In this document: in pieces, positions 5,653 through 8,780 of the stretch
Numbering within the stretch: position 1 is the stretch's first letter
Layout of the letters: each line of letters begins with the position of its first letter
DNA from: JBCDBH01 sp039184055
GTDB taxonomy: Bacteria; Acidobacteriota; Thermoanaerobaculia; Multivoradales; J023
Direction of reading: 5' to 3'
DNA length: 8,780 bases
Assembly (NCBI GenBank): GCA_039184055.1
Contig: JBCDBH010000253.1
Location: forward strand, 1-8,780
Translations under genes and position numbers: made by a program
The notes under the pieces: model-generated
The model's input: only the letters and a program-made list of their open reading frames with translations
Told to the model about the DNA's origin: nothing
Database searches by the model: none

Positions 5653-7100
5653 CAAGGCGTGATCGGAAGAAGGAGATGATAGACGTCCTGGCCACCGCGA
5701 AATGTCGCGGTATACGCAACGTGAACCCCGTTCGACGCCGCCATCAGATCGTTGTAATCACCGATTTTGCTTTGATTGGGCCAACCGATATGAGGGTCGA
5801 AGCTGGGTGTCAGCGCGACGTTTTCGGTCCACGTCATGCCACCGTCATCCGACGTCGACCACATGAGCATCGAATCGACTCCGCCCGGATCGTCACGGCT
5901 GTCGTTCCACACCGCGTGGATACGCCCGTTCGCATCGACTTCGATCATGCCGAACCATTGCCATGCGTTGCCACTATCGTCGTTGACCCGCACCGGATCA
6001 CTCCACGTACGCCCACCATCGCGCGAACGTACAAAGTGAAGGTCGGCGGGATCGCCACCCGGTGGATCGACCACGGCGAGCGCGTAGACCCAACCACGTC
6101 GGAATCCTCGGGTCTCATCCACCGCTAGCCACACCTGATCGAGCAAACCGGCGGGATTGGGACTACCGAAAAAACGGACCGGTGCCCCGAAATCGACGAT
6201 ACGCCCCTGACCGAAGTCCATCACCTGGGTATCGTCACGTGCCGAATCGGAACGCATCACCACCACGACATCACGATCCACGGCGGTCAGGCCCGAAACA
6301 TAGACCTCGCCGTCGGGTCCGACCGCGACTGTGCCCCAATAGGGTCGTGACCGGATACCGATCGGCGGCTCGAACGCTTCCCCGCCGTCGATCGACCGGT
6401 TAGCGATCGCTCGAGGCCCACAGCAGGTCGCAGCGATCGACCATGAGACATATACATTGTCGGCACCGACTCCCGCTGATCGATCCACCGCTAGCCATTG
6501 TTTGTCACCGCCGTAGCTGTAGACGCCCTGGCCCCACGTCACGCCACCGTCGCTCGATGGAAACGTTTCGAGGGTAAACACTCCACTCGGTAGGTAGAGA
6601 CTCGAATACAAGAAGGTGCAGTCGGCCTTGACCCCGAGCACGGGATCGGAACGGAACACACCAGGGTCGATCACCGAAGCCATCCACGAGGCCCCCGCGT
6701 CCTGACTATGACCGACCCCTGCCTGACGGAAATTGCTTTGAATCGAGTCGAATTGCCGCCACCCGATCACGACGCTTCGCGGATCGGTCGGATCGACCGC
6801 GATCGACGGCTCGTTCGCGGCATCACCCGCAATGTCGAAGCCATTGGCGTCGACGTTCACCTGCACGCTGGTGAAGCCACCGCGGGTCACGGGTGTCGCG
6901 AGCCGTAGATTGCGTGCGCCAACGGGTACGAAGGCATAGAGATCGTCAGGTTGCTCGGCCCGGCTGTGCCACGACGGCGAATGCTCGGCGGGGCGTACGC
7001 CCCGCTCGTTCGACTCCTCACTCTGGCCGACGAGCGGCGCGACCGCCACCAACGCGAGCCCGCACAGCACCCCACTCAACCCACGTGTGGATCCAAGCAT
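5652..7100 (-). CDS. Exported sialidase-like beta-propeller with five Asp-box (BNR) repeats
   Basis: A 482-residue protein with an N-terminal signal peptide (hydrophobic stretch about 8-25, LSGVLCGLALVAVAPLVG). Five Asp-box motifs of the SxDxGxTW type are visible: SQDAGASW (132-139), SSDGGVTW (182-189), SIDGGEAF (236-243, degenerate), SRDGGRTW (359-366) and SDDGGMTW (417-424). Blade-like partners such as EPSIAVDP (97-104) and DNVYVSW (214-220) alternate with them, as expected of a six-bladed sialidase-type propeller. Asp boxes are structural turns, not active-site residues. I do not see the Y/FRIP motif or a clear arginine triad, so sialidase activity should not be assumed. A carbohydrate-binding or other scaffold role is equally possible. 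A lone adjacent pair Cys226-Cys227 is unusual. The start at 7100 is supported by AGGAG six bases upstream. The gene diverges from the alpha/beta hydrolase gene. Confidence 0.87.
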   Translation of the reverse strand: MLGSTRGLSGVLCGLALVAVAPLVGQSEESNERGVRPAEHSPSWHSRAEQPDDLYAFVPVGARNLRLATPVTRGGFTSVQVNVDANGFDIAGDAANEPSIAVDPTDPRSVVIGWRQFDSIQSNFRQAGVGHSQDAGASWMASVIDPGVFRSDPVLGVKADCTFLYSSLYLPSGVFTLETFPSSDGGVTWGQGVYSYGGDKQWLAVDRSAGVGADNVYVSWSIAATCCGPRAIANRSIDGGEAFEPPIGIRSRPYWGTVAVGPDGEVYVSGLTAVDRDVVVVMRSDSARDDTQVMDFGQGRIVDFGAPVRFFGSPNPAGLLDQVWLAVDETRGFRRGWVYALAVVDPPGGDPADLHFVRSRDGGRTWSDPVRVNDDSGNAWQWFGMIEVDANGRIHAVWNDSRDDPGGVDSMLMWSTSDDGGMTWTENVALTPSFDPHIGWPNQSKIGDYNDLMAASNGVHVAYTATFRGGQDVYHLLLPITP

Positions 7101-7106
7101 CGACCG

Positions 7107-7111
7107 CTCCT
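7107..7111 (-). promoter_or_regulatory. Ribosome binding site for the beta-propeller gene
   Basis: On the minus strand AGGAG, inside the longer purine run GAAAGAGAGAGGAG, lies six bases before the ATG at 7100. Confidence 0.75.
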
Positions 7112-7169
7112 CTCTCTTTCACCCATCTGTTTCTTTACGAAGCATCCGTGCAAAACCTCTCGACCTGGA

Positions 7170-7195
7170 CATGACAATGATAATGGATCGTCATG
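7170..7195. promoter_or_regulatory. 26-base palindrome in the divergent control region, candidate operator
   Basis: CATGAC (7170-7175) and GTCATG (7190-7195) form a perfect 6+6 inverted repeat around 14 bases, with an additional symmetric AT pair inside. Within it, GATAAT (7179-7184) resembles a plus-strand -10 box and, overlapping it on the minus strand, TATCAT (7182-7177) resembles a -10 box. A dimeric regulator bound here could control both divergent genes. Good -35 boxes are not visible on either side. The left part, GACAATGATAAT, also matches 11 of 12 bases of a Fur-box half, but the right half does not. Confidence 0.45.
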
Positions 7196-7202
7196 CCGTA
7201 CA

Positions 7203-7232
7203 CTTGGCTGGTTTCGTCAAAGCACAGCCAAG
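7203..7232 (+). repeat. Hairpin directly before the ribosome binding site of the hydrolase gene
   Basis: CTTGGCTG (7203-7210) pairs perfectly with CAGCCAAG (7225-7232). Inside the 14-base loop, TTT and AAA around CGTC could extend the pairing. The stem ends one base before the AAGGAG site (7234-7239). It could affect mRNA stability or ribosome access, or be a second operator; its arms are 14 bases apart, as in the palindrome just upstream. Confidence 0.5.
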
Positions 7233-7248
7233 AAAGGAGCATGACTTC

Positions 7249-8780
7249 ATGCCGAACCGGCGCGTCTTCGCCTCACTCATTTTTCCTTGCATCGTCGCGA
7301 CCGCACCCCTGCTCGCGACGCCCACCATTACCGTCGAGCTCGCCGAGAGTCTCGGTAGCGAGCCGATCGACGGACGGCTGATCGTCATCTTCGCGACCGA
7401 AACCGATTCCGAGCCTCGCTTCCAGGTCGGCGCGGGAGTCGACGCACCGCAGATCTTCGGTGTCGACGTCGAGGGCGCCAAAGGAGGCGACAGCATCACC
7501 ATCGACGCGAGCGTCTTCGGATATCCGATCGACAGCCTGCATGACGTACCCGCGGGCACCTACTATGCCCAGGCCCTTCTCCATCGTTACGAGACCTTTC
7601 ATCGCGCCGACGGCCACGTCGTCAAGCTGCCGATGGATCGTGGCGAAGGCCAGCAATGGCGACGTGCTCCCGGCAATCACTACAGCGAACCTCGTGAGGT
7701 CACCTTCCGACCCACTGAGACTCTCGACCTCCTTGTCGATCAGACCATTCCGCCTATCGAGCCTCCAGCCGACACGGAATACATCAAACACATTCAAATC
7801 GAAAGTAAGTTGCTTTCCGAGTTCTGGGGCCGACCGATGCACCTCGGCGCGCACGTGCTCTTGCCTCACGGATTCGACGAGCATCCCGACGCACGCTACC
7901 CGCTGATGGTCTTCCACGGGCATTTTCCTTCCAATTTCGGTGGCTTTCGCACCGAACCACCCGATCCCGATCTCGAGCCCGACTTCAGCGAACGATTCGG
8001 CGTCGAGGGCTACAACCGGATCCAGCAGCAAGAGGCGTACGACTTCTATCAGCGCTGGATCAGCCGGGATTTTCCACGTTTCATCATCATTGAAATCCAG
8101 CACCCGACGCCCTATTACGACGACTCGTACGCGGTCAATTCAGAGAACAACGGCCCGTATGGCGATGCCCTGACCTACGAGCTCATCCCCGAAATCGAGC
8201 GTCGTTTTCGCGGCATCGGTGAAGGCTGGTCCCGTTTTCTCTACGGCGGCTCCACCGGTGGCTGGGAGGCCATGGCGGTTCAGGTTCTCTACCCCGACGA
8301 CTACAACGGTGCCTTTGTCGCCTGTCCCGATCCCATCGACTTCCGGGCCTTTCTCCTCGTCGACATCTACAAAGACACCCATATGTACGACCGCACCGGG
8401 CCATTTCGCACCGTCGAAATCCCGGCCCATCGTAACGATCTCGGCGATATCGACATCACCATGCGTGATTACAACCACATGGAGCTCGTGCTCGGCACCA
8501 AGAACCGTTCCGGCGATCAATTCGACATTTGGGAAGCGGTCTACTCTCCGGTCGGCGACGATGGCTATCCCAAGAAGCTGTGGAACAAGATGACCGGTGA
8601 GATCGACCACGAAGTCGCCGAGCATTGGCGTGAAAACTACGATCTCGTCCACATCATGAAACGCGATTGGGCCAAGCTCGGTCCCAAGCTTGCGGGCAAG
8701 CTCCACATCTACTGTGGCGATATGGACAACTACTACCTCAACAACGCCGTCTATCTCGCCGAGGAATTTCTCGAAGGCAC
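7249..8780 (+). CDS. Exported alpha/beta hydrolase (esterase-like), 3' end outside window
   Basis: The frame is open from ATG 7249 to the right edge, giving 510 residues without a stop. A Sec signal peptide covers about 1-23 (RRVFASLIFPCIVATAPLLA). An N-terminal beta domain (about 25-165) contains RFQVGAGVDAPQIFGVDVEG and IDASVFGYPIDSL. The hydrolase domain follows from about 185: an oxyanion-type HG (223-224) in MVFHGHFP, the nucleophile elbow YGGSTGGW with Ser335, and IYCGDMDNYY (487-496), where Asp491 or Asp493 is the likely acid. The catalytic His should lie beyond the window. The sequence strongly resembles a family usually annotated 'alpha/beta hydrolase-fold protein' or putative esterase of roughly 550-600 residues; the substrate is unknown. 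The start at 7249 has AAGGAG nine bases upstream; an ATG at 7241 is in another frame and only one base from that site. A leader hairpin precedes it and the beta-propeller gene diverges from it. Confidence 0.9.
   Translation, partial: MPNRRVFASLIFPCIVATAPLLATPTITVELAESLGSEPIDGRLIVIFATETDSEPRFQVGAGVDAPQIFGVDVEGAKGGDSITIDASVFGYPIDSLHDVPAGTYYAQALLHRYETFHRADGHVVKLPMDRGEGQQWRRAPGNHYSEPREVTFRPTETLDLLVDQTIPPIEPPADTEYIKHIQIESKLLSEFWGRPMHLGAHVLLPHGFDEHPDARYPLMVFHGHFPSNFGGFRTEPPDPDLEPDFSERFGVEGYNRIQQQEAYDFYQRWISRDFPRFIIIEIQHPTPYYDDSYAVNSENNGPYGDALTYELIPEIERRFRGIGEGWSRFLYGGSTGGWEAMAVQVLYPDDYNGAFVACPDPIDFRAFLLVDIYKDTHMYDRTGPFRTVEIPAHRNDLGDIDITMRDYNHMELVLGTKNRSGDQFDIWEAVYSPVGDDGYPKKLWNKMTGEIDHEVAEHWRENYDLVHIMKRDWAKLGPKLAGKLHIYCGDMDNYYLNNAVYLAEEFLEG

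Noticed and set aside
5253..6128. Open plus-strand frame of 291 codons across the intergenic region and the end of the beta-propeller gene.
   Set aside because: More than half of it is antisense to a well-supported gene, its translation shows no domain or composition typical of a protein, and it has no good ribosome binding site.
7273..8706. Two long minus-strand open frames (276 and 188 codons) within the hydrolase region.
   Set aside because: They are antisense to the plus-strand frame that carries a signal peptide, GGSTGG and strong family resemblance. Long antisense frames are common in GC-rich genes.

Overview
The window comes from a GC-rich bacterial chromosome. The strongest lineage clue is an ECF-like sigma factor fused by a 4-base overlap to a membrane-anchored Ser/Thr kinase. 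Its neighbours are large exported proteins with Asp-box, heme-motif and alpha/beta-hydrolase signatures. That combination fits an environmental Gram-negative such as an Acidobacteriota member (Thermoanaerobaculia-like); this is inferred from protein style, and some Gammaproteobacteria are not excluded. I see no tRNA, rRNA, CRISPR array, transposase or phage gene.

Layout. (1) Bases 1-735: the C-terminal end of an exported beta-rich protein, then a textbook intrinsic terminator. (2) 834-3175: a two-gene regulatory operon, sigma factor then kinase, translationally coupled. (3) 3184-3224: a hairpin between convergent genes, best suited to end the minus-strand gene. (4) 3250-5295, minus: a 681-residue exported, cysteine-rich protein with one CxxCH heme-c motif near its C-terminus. 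(5) 5296-5651: a 356-base gap with a convincing sigma70-type promoter reading toward that gene, implying an mRNA leader of about 290 bases with at least two hairpins. (6) 5652-7100, minus: an exported beta-propeller with five Asp-box (BNR) motifs. (7) 7101-7248: a divergent control region with a 26-base palindrome and a hairpin just before a ribosome binding site. (8) 7249 to the window end: an exported alpha/beta hydrolase with an intact GGSTGG nucleophile elbow, cut by the window edge.

How the genes may work together. The sigma factor and kinase probably form one signalling unit in which the kinase controls the sigma factor; the sigma factor keeps the LVNEAYLRL-type region 2 seen in kinase-linked ECF factors. 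The four other proteins all look exported or surface-associated and could be outputs of such a regulator, but nothing in the sequence proves that link. No clearly new multi-gene system is visible. The items most worth a second look are the His that replaces the metal-binding Asn in the kinase catalytic loop, the long structured leader ahead of the heme-motif protein, that protein itself, and the palindromic divergent control region.
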